Part shown: in pieces, positions 1 through 7,238 of the stretch
How positions within the stretch are numbered: position 1 is the first letter of the stretch
How the letters are laid out: each line of letters begins with the position of its first letter
Assembly: GCA_964597445.1 (NCBI GenBank)
Contig: CAZQXO010000025.1
Coordinates: forward strand, 1 to 29,304
Reading direction: 5' to 3'
Origin: UBA10649 sp964597445
Lineage (GTDB): Bacteria; Actinomycetota; Actinomycetes; S36-B12
DNA length: 29,304 nucleotides
Translations under genes and position numbers: made by a program
Notes under the pieces: model-generated
The model's database searches: none
What the model was told of the DNA's origin: nothing
The model's input: only the letters and a program-made list of their open reading frames with translations

Positions 1-1073
1 ATGGGGATGTAGGACGTGACGGTGTCGAAGGCGCCGTTCTGGGCCTTCGGATCGAGCGTGGTTCGGATCGTGTAGCCGCCTCGCCGCAGGAAGGCCTCAC
101 GCTCTTCCGGGGTCTCACCGAAGGTCGGATCCTGCCGGATGGTCTGCACGACGTAGTCGCAGAAGAAGGGGGCCCAGGAGGAGGTGCAACCGTTGCTCGT
201 CGTCGTCGGTCGGAGCAGGGCGCGCATCGGCACCCGCGCTGCGCGGGCGGCCTCGTCCTCGCTGATGTAGCCCAGCTCGGCCATGCGCGTGAGGACGGTG
301 TTGCGGCGCTCGGTGCTCAGCTGGGGATTGCGCAGGGGGTCGAACGCGGTGGGCTGCTGGACGATGCCGGCGAGGGTGGCGGCTTCGGCGATGGAGAGCT
401 CGGAGGCGGGCTTGGAGAAGTAGCGCCGTGCGGCCGCCTCCACTCCATAGGCGCCAGCGCCGAAGTAGGCGATGTTCAGGTAGCGCTCGAGGATGTCGCT
501 CTTGGAGAACAGCTTCTCCAGGCCCAGGGCGTAGCGGATCTCGCGGATCTTCCGGGCTGCGCTGTCACCGCGTGCCGCGTCGAGGTCCTCGGCCGATGTC
601 GCCTGGTTGACGAGGACGTTCTTGACGTACTGCATCGTCAGGGTCGAGCTGCCCTGCTGGATCTGGCCCTGCTCGACGTTGGTGGCGAGCGATCGCAGGA
701 CACCTCGGACATCGACGCCGTTGTGCTCGAGGAACCGAGCATCCTCGATGGCGACCGTGGCCTGCCGCATGTACGGACTGATGCTGTCGAGGGGAACCTC
801 GACACGATTCTGGTAGTAGAGGGTGGCGAGGACGGAGCCATCCGACGCGAGGATGAGCGTGCGCTCGGGCAGCGGGGGCGTGCTCAGGGAGTCCGGCAGG
901 CTCTGGAAGTCCTTCACGGCGTCGCGGGCCACGACCCCAACCCCTCCGACGAAGGGGATGAGTGCCACGGCCACGAGGGCACCGGCGATGACCGCGACGC
1001 CCAGCACGGCGGCGACCCGAAGCAGGATCCTGAGGGGGCCCGAACGGCGATCGGGCGGCTGCTGCATGCTCAT
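1..1073 (-). CDS. ponA: Class A penicillin-binding protein, PonA2-like (3' end outside window)
   Basis: Bifunctional peptidoglycan synthase; 357 N-terminal residues are visible, covering the membrane anchor and the GT51 glycosyltransferase domain. A short basic cytoplasmic tail precedes one transmembrane helix (about residues 15-42). GT51 motifs follow in order: IEDARFLEHNG, with catalytic Glu110; QGSSTLTMQ; RKIREIRYALGLEK; and ILERYLNIAYFG. The transpeptidase domain, and any PASTA domains, lie beyond base 1. The family polymerises lipid II into glycan strands and cross-links them outside the membrane. I chose ATG 1073; an in-frame ATG at 1067 is possible. There is no clear Shine-Dalgarno sequence, but a TACCCT -10-like hexamer ends nine bases before the ATG, so the leader may be very short. 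The gene is divergent from wblA, as ponA2 is from whiB4 in M. tuberculosis. Confidence 0.95.
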   Translation of the reverse strand, partial: MSMQQPPDRRSGPLRILLRVAAVLGVAVIAGALVAVALIPFVGGVGVVARDAVKDFQSLPDSLSTPPLPERTLILASDGSVLATLYYQNRVEVPLDSISPYMRQATVAIEDARFLEHNGVDVRGVLRSLATNVEQGQIQQGSSTLTMQYVKNVLVNQATSAEDLDAARGDSAARKIREIRYALGLEKLFSKSDILERYLNIAYFGAGAYGVEAAARRYFSKPASELSIAEAATLAGIVQQPTAFDPLRNPQLSTERRNTVLTRMAELGYISEDEAARAARVPMRALLRPTTTSNGCTSSWAPFFCDYVVQTIRQDPTFGETPEEREAFLRRGGYTIRTTLDPKAQNGAFDTVTSYIP

Positions 1074-1177
1074 CAGACGATCAGGGTAAGCGCCCGGGTT
1101 CCGACGCAGCACCACGACGTGCGCGAGCAGGGGTCAGGGGAGCGGGCGGTCCGGTGGTGGCCCGGGCCGGGACGGGC

Positions 1178-1193
1178 CGATGGTGCGCCATCG
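1178..1193. repeat. Short inverted repeat upstream of ponA
   Basis: CGATGG-TGCG-CCATCG is a perfect 6-bp inverted repeat with a 4-base centre, lying in the 236-bp divergent region between ponA and wblA. It could be an operator or an RNA hairpin in a long ponA leader. Such short repeats also arise by chance in GC-rich DNA, so function is unproven. Confidence 0.3.
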
Positions 1194-1202
1194 CCGTGAC
1201 AA

Positions 1203-1238
1203 TTGGCCTAAAGGAACTATACATTTATAGTCATTTAG
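1203..1238 (+). promoter_or_regulatory. wblA promoter with overlapping palindromic operator
   Basis: An AT-rich island in GC-rich surroundings. TTGGCC (1203-1208) and TATAGT (1226-1231) are 17 bp apart and match the -35 and -10 consensus at 4/6 and 5/6 positions. The -10 forms the right arm of an inverted repeat, ACTATA (1216-1221), CATT, TATAGT. This is nested inside a second pair, CTAAA (1208-1212) and TTTAG (1234-1238). The left arm read on the minus strand is also TATAGT, so a ponA-directed promoter is conceivable. The symmetry suggests a dimeric regulator binding over the -10. Predicted transcription start is near 1238, giving a leader of about 70 bases. Confidence 0.6.
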
Positions 1239-1309
1239 AACCTGTCACGGGGAGTGCGGAGGCGCGTAACGTCCGGCGGCACGTGACCTAGCGAGGGGGT
1301 TCCACCCGC

Positions 1310-1624
1310 ATGACGCTCGACACCGACTGGGCCGCCCAGGCCGCCTGCCGCTCGACCGATCCTGACTCCCTTTTCGTCCAGGGTGCCGCGCAGAACCGGG
1401 CCAAGGCCATCTGCGTGGGCTGTGTCGTGCGCACGGAGTGCTTGGCCGACGCCCTCGACAACCGGGTCGAGTTCGGCGTCTGGGGAGGCATGACCGAGCG
1501 GGAGCGCCGGGCCCTGCTGCGCCGCCGCCCCCACGTGACCTCGTGGCGGATGCTGCTCCAGACGGCGCAGGACGAGTACGAGCGTCAGCGCATCCTCACC
1601 GGCACGTCCGAGCGCGTCAGCTAG
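1310..1624 (+). CDS. wblA: WhiB-family iron-sulfur regulator WblA (WhiB4)
   Basis: A 104-residue redox-sensitive regulator. Four cysteines, C13, C35, C38 and C44, form the C-x21-C-x2-C-x5-C ligand set for a [4Fe-4S] cluster. The GVWGG turn (residues 56-60) and the basic RERRALLRRRP segment that contacts DNA or sigma factor follow. The WRMLLQTAQDEYE tail and the position next to ponA mark the WblA/WhiB4 subgroup, which represses differentiation and antioxidant genes in Streptomyces and controls redox responses in M. tuberculosis. GAGGGGG ends about ten bases before ATG 1310. The gene has its own promoter and converges on chaA, with only ten bases between the two stop codons. Confidence 0.96.
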   Translation: MTLDTDWAAQAACRSTDPDSLFVQGAAQNRAKAICVGCVVRTECLADALDNRVEFGVWGGMTERERRALLRRRPHVTSWRMLLQTAQDEYERQRILTGTSERVS

Positions 1625-1634
1625 ACGTCCCGCC

Positions 1635-2732
1635 TCACGGGCTCGCCACGAGCACGAGGAAGCCCGCGAACAGGCTGAGGTGGATCAATCCCTGCAGGAG
1701 CGTGGCCCGGCCTGAGCTGACGGTGAGGATGCTGGTGGCCACCGTGGCGGCCAGCAGCGTGATCTCTGTGGCGCTCAGGCCCAGCATCAGGTCGAACCCC
1801 CAGACCCCCGCTACGACGGCGATCACCGGGATGGTGAGCCCGATGCTCGCCATCGCGGACCCGTACGCCAGGTTGATGCTCGTCTGGAAGCGTCCGCGCT
1901 TCGCGGCCCTGACCGCCGCGAAGGACTCGGGCAGCAGGACCAGCAGGGCGATGGAGACCGCGACGGCGCTCAGCGGCAGGCCCACGCTGGTGACCCCTGC
2001 CTCGATCAACGGGGTCGTGACCTTCGCCAGTCCCACGACGGCGATCAGGCACAGGGCCAGCAGGCCCAGGCTGGTGGCCGCCTGTCTCGACGTCGGAGGC
2101 AGGGCGTGCTCGTCCGTACGAGCATCGGACGTCTCGGAGGGCGGCAGGAAGTAGTCGCGATGACGCACCGTCTGGACGAAGACGAAGGCGAGGTACACGA
2201 CGAGAGCGGCGATGGCGGCGAATGCGAGCTGTGATGTCGTGAAGGTCGGGCCCGGCGAGCTTCGGGTGAAGGCCGGCAGCACGAGGGAGAGCGTGGCCAG
2301 GACGGTGATGGCGGCCAGGCCCGAGCTGGCTCCGGAGGGCTGGAAACGCACGAACCCGCCACGGAACGTCGCCACGAGGATGGAGATGCCGACGATGCCG
2401 TTGACGGTGATCATGATTGCGGCGAACACGGTGTCGCGTGCGAGTCCGAGGCTGGGGCTGGAGCTCGACACCATCAGCGTGACGATGAGCGCCACCTCGA
2501 CGACGGTGACGGCCACCGCCAGAACGAGCGATCCGAAGGGCTCGCCCACGCGCAGTGCGACCACCTCGGCGTGATGCACGGCCGAGAGCACCGCGAGGGC
2601 CATGAGCAGGGCCGGGATGAGCAGGAGCCAGAGCGGCAGGTCCCTCCCCCAGGTCAGACCGAGGGCAGCCACTGCCACGAAGGGCAGCACCGTGTGGAAG
2701 GCGGTGAGCCTCGTTGAGGGTGCAGCGGCCAT
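1635..2732 (-). CDS. chaA: ChaA-type Ca2+(Na+)/H+ antiporter
   Basis: A 365-residue polytopic membrane protein of the CaCA superfamily that exports Ca2+ or Na+ in exchange for protons. Two related halves carry the exchanger repeats. The first has GEPFG (63-67) and a membrane Glu at position 79; the second has LLPES (267-271) followed by an AAKRGRFQTSINLAYGSAMA segment. The loop at about 190-220 is hydrophilic and separates the halves, as in E. coli ChaA. About eleven hydrophobic helices are visible. ATG 2732 is preceded by GAGGATGAGG. The gene lies 42 bp after the second Get3-like ATPase on the same strand, so it may be the last gene of that operon. Ion preference cannot be read from sequence. 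Confidence 0.9.
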   Translation of the reverse strand: MAAAPSTRLTAFHTVLPFVAVAALGLTWGRDLPLWLLLIPALLMALAVLSAVHHAEVVALRVGEPFGSLVLAVAVTVVEVALIVTLMVSSSSPSLGLARDTVFAAIMITVNGIVGISILVATFRGGFVRFQPSGASSGLAAITVLATLSLVLPAFTRSSPGPTFTTSQLAFAAIAALVVYLAFVFVQTVRHRDYFLPPSETSDARTDEHALPPTSRQAATSLGLLALCLIAVVGLAKVTTPLIEAGVTSVGLPLSAVAVSIALLVLLPESFAAVRAAKRGRFQTSINLAYGSAMASIGLTIPVIAVVAGVWGFDLMLGLSATEITLLAATVATSILTVSSGRATLLQGLIHLSLFAGFLVLVASP

Positions 2733-2774
2733 GCCTCATCCTCACACGCGGCTCGACAGCGGGCCGCCCGAGGA

Positions 2775-3959
2775 TCACTGCGCGAGGAGATCGCCGATCT
2801 CCCGCAGGCCATCGAGATCGTGCACGTCGCCCGCGAGCGCGTCGACGCTCGTGACGGCGACGCCCGGGTGGGCTGCGGTGAAACGATCGGCGAGGTGCAG
2901 CTGGCGCTCGGCGATCTGCATGCGCTGGGCGTGCAGCTGGAGGAGCGCGGAGGTCAACTCGTCACGCTCGGCCTCATGGCCGCCTTCCCCGGAGCGCTCG
3001 GCGAGCAGCTGGGCGCCCGAGGCGGCCTGCTCGGCGGTGAGCTCCGGGTCCACCACCTGCTGCATCCGGTTGAGGACGAGGCCGGCCAGGGGCATGTCGT
3101 CCCGACGGAGTCGTTCGACGAAGTAGGCGGCCTCCCGAAGGGCGTCCCGCTCGGGCGCTGCGACGACGATGAAGGAGGTTCCCTCGTCCTTCAGCAGGGC
3201 GTAGGTCTCGTCGGCACGCTCGCGGAATCCGCCGAACGTCGTGTCGATGGCGGCCACGAACGTCCCGAGATCCGCGAGCACCTGCGCGCCGAGGATCTTC
3301 GTCAGCACGCTCGTGAAGATGCCGAAACCCATTGCGGCCAGACGCCCGAGGCCACGACCCGCGCCCCGAGCCGGAGCCGTGAGGATGCGGATGAAGCGTC
3401 CGTCGAGGAACGAGCCGAGTCGCTCAGGAGCATCCAGGAAGTCGAGGGCGCTGCGCGAGGGCGGAGTGTCGACGACGATGAGGTCCCACGTGCCCTCCTC
3501 CTCGGCTCGGAGGTGCAGCTGACCGAGCTTCTCCATGGCCATGTACTCCTGAGTCCCCGCGAAGGACGAGGACAGTGCCTGGTAGAAGGGATTGCCGAGG
3601 ATCTGCTGCGCTCGATCAGGATCCGCGTGGCCTTCGACGACTTCGTCGAAGGTGCGCTTCATGTCCAGCATCATCGCGGAGAGGGATCCCGAGCCGTCAG
3701 GTGCGCACACGCCGGGAACGATGCGCGGCGTGTTGTCCAGGGTCGTCAGCCCCATGGCTTGAGCGAGGCGCTTGGCCGGATCGATGGTGAGCACACAGAC
3801 GTGGCGACCGGACTCTGCGGCGCGCAGGCCGATGGCCGCGGCGGTGGTCGTCTTGCCGACGCCGCCGGCACCGGTGCACACGATGATGCGGATCCCACGG
3901 TCGGCGAGAAGGGCATCGATGTCCAGGTGCGGGGCACGTGCGACGAGGTGACCGCTCAT
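2775..3959 (-). CDS. Get3/ArsA-like ATPase, second subunit (BagB/Rv3680-like)
   Basis: An ATPase of 394 residues from ATG 3959; GTG 3962 adds one residue. The Walker A is GAGGVGKTT (31-39 counted from the GTG). The position filled by the signature lysine of deviant Walker A proteins (KGGxGKT) is alanine here. A Walker B/switch region reads VVDTPPSRSALDFL. In M. tuberculosis the Rv3679/Rv3680 pair has been described as bacterial Get3-like A and B and is proposed to form a heteromer. The upstream stop and this start overlap (TGATG), so the two subunits are translationally coupled. The partner has the signature lysine and this one does not, which implies asymmetric catalysis within a heterodimer. 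Annotation as an arsenite pump is unlikely, since no ArsB or arsenic genes are nearby. Confidence 0.9.
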   Translation of the reverse strand: MSGHLVARAPHLDIDALLADRGIRIIVCTGAGGVGKTTTAAAIGLRAAESGRHVCVLTIDPAKRLAQAMGLTTLDNTPRIVPGVCAPDGSGSLSAMMLDMKRTFDEVVEGHADPDRAQQILGNPFYQALSSSFAGTQEYMAMEKLGQLHLRAEEEGTWDLIVVDTPPSRSALDFLDAPERLGSFLDGRFIRILTAPARGAGRGLGRLAAMGFGIFTSVLTKILGAQVLADLGTFVAAIDTTFGGFRERADETYALLKDEGTSFIVVAAPERDALREAAYFVERLRRDDMPLAGLVLNRMQQVVDPELTAEQAASGAQLLAERSGEGGHEAERDELTSALLQLHAQRMQIAERQLHLADRFTAAHPGVAVTSVDALAGDVHDLDGLREIGDLLAQ

Positions 3960-4945
3960 CACAGCCCCTCGTCGCTCAGGACTGACGCGAGCTCGTAGAG
4001 GCCGCCGAGGTCGACGCCGCCACTCAGCAGGGGCAGGGTGAAGACGGGTAGCCCCAGATCGACAATGCGCGTCATCTCACGCTCTTCGAGGGCCACGCGC
4101 TGCGCATGGTCCGCTGCCTCGCGCAGGAGTGCGGGCACGATCGCATCCGCATGAGCGCCGAGTCCGCAGGCCTGGAGCGCTGCGTCGATCTGCCCCGCCG
4201 GCAGGGTTCCCGACAGGGCGTTCTCCCTCTGTGCCGCTGTCAGCAGCGGCGGTCGAGTCATGTTGACGATGATCCCTCCGACGGGCAGGCCATCGCCCTG
4301 CAGTTCCGCGACACCGTCGATCGTCTCCTGGACGGGCATCTCCTCGAGCAGCGTCACGAGGTGGACAGCCGTGGCGGGGGAGGCGATGACGCCCATGACG
4401 AGATCGGCATGGTTGCGAATAGGCCCGACGCGCGCAAGCCCGGACACCTCGGAGTTGACGTTGAGGAACTTCGCGATGCGTCCGGTCGGCGGTGCATCCA
4501 TGACGACGGCGTCGTAGGCATCGGCCTCGCCCTTGCTCCGGCGCCGGACCACCTCGACCGCCTTGCCCGTGAGCAGCACGTCGCGCAGACCGGGAGCGAT
4601 GGTCGTCGCGAAGTCGACCGCCCCCATCTTGCGCAGGGCCGCCCCGGCCCGCTTCAGGTTGTAGAAGGTCTCGAGGTAGTCCAGCAGGGCCTCCTGGGGA
4701 TCGATGGCAAGGGCCCACACCTCACCGCCTCCCGGGGCCACGGCGACCTTGCGCTCCTCGTACGGCAGGGGAGGGGTGTCGAACAGCTGGGCGATTCCCT
4801 GGCGTCCCTCGACCTCGATGAGCAGGGTCCGCCGACCCTGGCGGGCGAGGGCCAGGGCCATCGCTGCCGCGACCGTCGTCTTTCCCGTGCCCCCCTTGCC
4901 CGAGACGACGTGCAGGGTCACGTCAGGCCATCGGGGATCGGTCAT
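3959..4945 (-). CDS. Get3/ArsA-like ATPase, first subunit (BagA/Rv3679-like)
   Basis: A 328-residue SIMIBI-class ATPase. The deviant Walker A, GKGGTGKTT (16-24), has both the signature Lys17 and P-loop Lys22. The switch II-like segment is DAPPTGRIAKFL. Family members dimerise on ATP binding and, in eukaryotes, carry tail-anchored membrane proteins; the bacterial role is not settled. The coding sequence overlaps its partner by three bases. ATG 4945 is supported by a TAGGCT -10 element exactly six bases upstream, so the mRNA is probably leaderless. The gene is divergent from the DUF4177-RidA operon across 54 bp, the same arrangement as around Rv3679 in mycobacteria. Confidence 0.92.
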   Translation of the reverse strand: MTDPRWPDVTLHVVSGKGGTGKTTVAAAMALALARQGRRTLLIEVEGRQGIAQLFDTPPLPYEERKVAVAPGGGEVWALAIDPQEALLDYLETFYNLKRAGAALRKMGAVDFATTIAPGLRDVLLTGKAVEVVRRRSKGEADAYDAVVMDAPPTGRIAKFLNVNSEVSGLARVGPIRNHADLVMGVIASPATAVHLVTLLEEMPVQETIDGVAELQGDGLPVGGIIVNMTRPPLLTAAQRENALSGTLPAGQIDAALQACGLGAHADAIVPALLREAADHAQRVALEEREMTRIVDLGLPVFTLPLLSGGVDLGGLYELASVLSDEGL

Positions 4946-4951
4946 CAGTCC

Positions 4952-4957
4952 AGCCTA
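4952..4957 (-). promoter_or_regulatory. -10 element of the Get3-like operon, leaderless type
   Basis: On the minus strand TAGGCT is followed by six bases (GGACTG) and then ATG 4945. It matches the actinobacterial TANNNT -10, and the spacing places transcription start at the A of the start codon. No good -35 is visible, which is common in this group. Confidence 0.65.
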
Positions 4958-4987
4958 TGCGGAGAGGTGGGAGGTGCTCGTGGGGAC

Positions 4988-4993
4988 TACTGT
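4988..4993 (+). promoter_or_regulatory. -10 element of the DUF4177-RidA operon, leaderless type
   Basis: TACTGT, six bases (CGGGCC), then ATG 5000. It has the same geometry as the opposing promoter 30 bp away. No Shine-Dalgarno sequence can fit between the -10 and the start codon, which supports leaderless transcription. Confidence 0.65.
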
Positions 4994-4999
4994 CGGGCC

Positions 5000-5161
5000 A
5001 TGACCACCTGGGAATACGCGACCGTGCCCCTCCTCGTGCATGCGACCAAGCAGATCCTCGACACCTGGGGCCAGGACGGCTGGGAGCTCGTGCAGGTTGT
5101 TCCCGGACCGAACCCCGAGAGCATGGTCGCGTACCTCAAGCGCCCCACGGGCCAGGCCTGA
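5000..5161 (+). CDS. DUF4177-family small protein
   Basis: A 53-residue soluble protein with the DUF4177 pattern: WEY near the N-terminus, a central ILDTWGQDGWELVQV, and a C-terminal AYLKRP strand. Function is unknown. Homologues occupy the same place, between the Get3-like ATPases and a RidA gene, in other actinobacteria (Rv3678A in M. tuberculosis), so conserved linkage rather than chemistry supports the call. The start is fixed by the leaderless promoter six bases upstream. Its stop overlaps the RidA start by one base (TGATG), implying coupled translation and a shared transcript. Confidence 0.85.
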   Translation: MTTWEYATVPLLVHATKQILDTWGQDGWELVQVVPGPNPESMVAYLKRPTGQA

Positions 5162-5622
5162 TGTCGACGGTCGAGGAGCGGCTCGCCGCGCTGGGCCTCA
5201 CCGTGCACGAGGTCGTCCCGCCTGTTGCGGCCTATGTCCCGGCGGTGCGCAGCGGCGCCTACGTGTACACCTCGGGCCAGCTTCCGTTCGTCGACGGTGC
5301 CCTTCCGGAGACGGGGAAGGTCGGTGCTGACGTCACCCCGGAGCGGGCCCAGGAGCTCGCGGCCATCTGCGCGCTCAACGCCATCGCCGCCGTGAAGTCC
5401 GTTGTCCCGCTGTCGTCCGTTCGTCGGGTCGTCAAGGTGGTCGGGTTCGTGGCAAGCGCGCCGGACTTCACCGGTCAGCCGGCCGTCATGAACGGCGCGA
5501 GCACCCTGGTACTTGAGGCCTTCGGCGATATCGGTGCGCATGCTCGCTCCGCCGTCGGGGTTGCCGTGCTCCCTCTCGACGCGCCCGTCGAGGTGGAGAT
5601 GATCGTCGAGGTCTCCGACTGA
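5161..5622 (+). CDS. RidA/YjgF-family protein (YjgF_endoribonc type)
   Basis: A 153-residue cytosolic protein of the Rid superfamily, which hydrolyses reactive enamine/imine intermediates. The sequence fits the longer subgroup: LGLTVHEVVPPVAAYVPAVR at the start, VYTSGQLP, then FVASAPDFTGQPAVMNGAS and ARSAVGVAVLPLDAPVEVE. The arginine in ARSAVGV aligns with the catalytic arginine of E. coli RidA (Arg105), so deaminase activity is plausible. The endoribonuclease label attached to this family is weakly supported. A longer frame open upstream of base 5161 overlaps the DUF4177 gene and is not the true start. It is the second gene of a coupled operon. Confidence 0.9.
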   Translation: MSTVEERLAALGLTVHEVVPPVAAYVPAVRSGAYVYTSGQLPFVDGALPETGKVGADVTPERAQELAAICALNAIAAVKSVVPLSSVRRVVKVVGFVASAPDFTGQPAVMNGASTLVLEAFGDIGAHARSAVGVAVLPLDAPVEVEMIVEVSD

Positions 5623-5647
5623 CCTTCCGAGTGAGGTGTCCGGTCCT

Positions 5648-6391
5648 GTGAGCGATCTCGTCCGATCCGCTGCCACCGTCGTGCTCGTGCGCGATGGGAG
5701 GAGCGGTGTCGAGACCTTCCTGATGCGGCGTGTGTCCACCATGGCCTTCGCGCCACGGATGCATGTGTTTCCTGGCGGACGTGTCGACGCGATCGACCAC
5801 GCGGCTAGCGTCACCCTCGTGGGCGCGGACACCGATGCGCTTGCGCGTCGCGCCAGCACCGATGTCGCGGAGCTTCATGCGCTGTACTCCTGTGCCGTGC
5901 GCGAGACGCGGGAGGAGACCGGGCTGATGCTCGCCGACATCGCCTGTGACGGTTCCCTCCTCGTTGACCCTCAGGCACTGCCGCTGATCGATCACTGGGT
6001 GACGCCAGAGGGGGAGTCCCGGCGCTACGACGTGCGCTTCTTCGCGGCGATGGTCGTCGGTGACCATGCGCGGCTGACCACGAGCGAGGCGGACGAGGTG
6101 ATGTGGATCCGACCTGCCGATGCCCTCGACGGGCTGGCGGAGGGTCGCATCCCGATGCTTCCGCCGACGGAGGCCGTGCTCACTTGGCTCCGTGGTGTCG
6201 ACTCCGCCGCGGACGCCATCCAGGCGGGTGCCGCGCGCTCGGTGCTCCCGCTGCTGCCCACGCGGCGACCGGACTCGAGCGGCCGCGATCGCTGGGTCAT
6301 CGTGCATGACCGCACGGGCGAGATCCTGGTGGACCCTCACGTCGCTCCGCACACGCGGGAGTCCGATGGGCTGCCGACGGAGGACGCATGA
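5648..6391 (+). CDS. Nudix hydrolase with a split Nudix box
   Basis: A 247-residue cytosolic hydrolase of nucleoside diphosphates linked to another moiety. The Nudix signature is present but interrupted. FPGGRVD is followed by about 27 extra residues, and then by the metal-binding RETREETGLML. In a standard box only 13 residues separate the glycine from the arginine. NUDT19, a mammalian peroxisomal CoA diphosphatase, has a comparable insertion, so a CoA-type substrate is a reasonable guess. I chose GTG 5648 because GAGGTG lies nine bases upstream; GTG 5636 would add four residues. It is 25 bases after ridA, and its stop overlaps the next gene (ATGA). Confidence 0.87.
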   Translation: MSDLVRSAATVVLVRDGRSGVETFLMRRVSTMAFAPRMHVFPGGRVDAIDHAASVTLVGADTDALARRASTDVAELHALYSCAVRETREETGLMLADIACDGSLLVDPQALPLIDHWVTPEGESRRYDVRFFAAMVVGDHARLTTSEADEVMWIRPADALDGLAEGRIPMLPPTEAVLTWLRGVDSAADAIQAGAARSVLPLLPTRRPDSSGRDRWVIVHDRTGEILVDPHVAPHTRESDGLPTEDA

Positions 6392-7206
6392 GCGGCCGAC
6401 CCGTGCCCGTGCTGGGGTCATCCGAACCCTGGACCGGAGGGGCGATCACCAGGCATGCGACGTGCGTCCTGGCCCCGAACCCGTCGCCGTGGACCCTTGA
6501 CGGCACCAACACGTGGATCGTCGGCGAACGCGATGTGGTGATCATCGACCCCGGACCGGACGATGAGGCCCATCGCCAGGCGGTCATCGCCAGCCTCGCG
6601 TCCCGGGATCAGCGATGCATCGGAATCGTCCTGACCCACGGCCATCTCGACCACTCGGCGGGTGCGCGCGGGATGGCGGACTGCCTCGGCGTCGGAGTCC
6701 GCGCCCTGGATCCCCAGCATCGGTGGGGTGCTGAGGGCCTGGCGGAGGGTGACGTCATCGACCTCGACGGTACTGCGCTCGCGGTCGTGGGTTCTCCCGG
6801 GCACTCGGGTGACAGCGTGAGCCTCATCGACGCTGTCGACGGCACGCTCCTCACGGGCGACACCATTCTCGGTCGCGGTACGACCATGGTCGCGTGGCCT
6901 GAGGGCACGCTGGGGGACTACCTCGACAGTCTCGTCCGACTGCGCGACCTCGCGCACGAACTCGGCCTCGCGCGGATCCTGCCGGGCCACGGACCGGTGC
7001 TGTCCGATCCTGTCGAAGTGATCTCCGCCTATCTCGATCACCGGTACGCGCGGCTCGCGGAGGTTCGCGCCGTGTTCGAGTCCGGGATCACGGCACCGCA
7101 GGACATCGTGTCCGTCGTCTACGCGGATGTTCCTCGCGAGGTGTGGCCGGCCGCCGAGCTCACCGTCCGCGCGCAGATCGAGTATCTGAGGACATCAGCC
7201 GACTGA
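6388..7206 (+). CDS. Metallo-beta-lactamase-fold hydrolase (LACTB2-like)
   Basis: A 272-residue hydrolase with the metal motif THGHLDH (H84, H86, D88, H89), a later histidine in GSPGHSGDS, the metal-bridging aspartate in LLTGDTILG, and a C-terminal LPGHGPVL histidine. The layout, including an N-terminal LDGTNTWIVG strand and a helical tail after the last histidine, matches the LACTB2/glyoxalase-II-like group. Members range from thioesterases to endoribonucleases, so the substrate is open. The start ATG overlaps the Nudix stop by four bases. The M. tuberculosis homologue, Rv3677c, lies beside RidA and crp as here. It converges on crp across 32 bp. Confidence 0.9.
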   Translation: MSGRPVPVLGSSEPWTGGAITRHATCVLAPNPSPWTLDGTNTWIVGERDVVIIDPGPDDEAHRQAVIASLASRDQRCIGIVLTHGHLDHSAGARGMADCLGVGVRALDPQHRWGAEGLAEGDVIDLDGTALAVVGSPGHSGDSVSLIDAVDGTLLTGDTILGRGTTMVAWPEGTLGDYLDSLVRLRDLAHELGLARILPGHGPVLSDPVEVISAYLDHRYARLAEVRAVFESGITAPQDIVSVVYADVPREVWPAAELTVRAQIEYLRTSAD

Positions 7207-7238
7207 CGTCGGGTCGGTGGCGGGGCCCAGCGGGGCGA

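Noticed and set aside
2820..3998. Long plus-strand open frame over the second Get3-like ATPase gene
   Set aside because: Antisense shadow in high-GC DNA; the minus strand encodes a clear P-loop ATPase.
3959..4945. Arsenite efflux ATPase
   Set aside because: ArsA similarity is family-level only; no ArsB, ArsR or ArsC lies nearby, and the synteny is that of the mycobacterial Get3-like pair.
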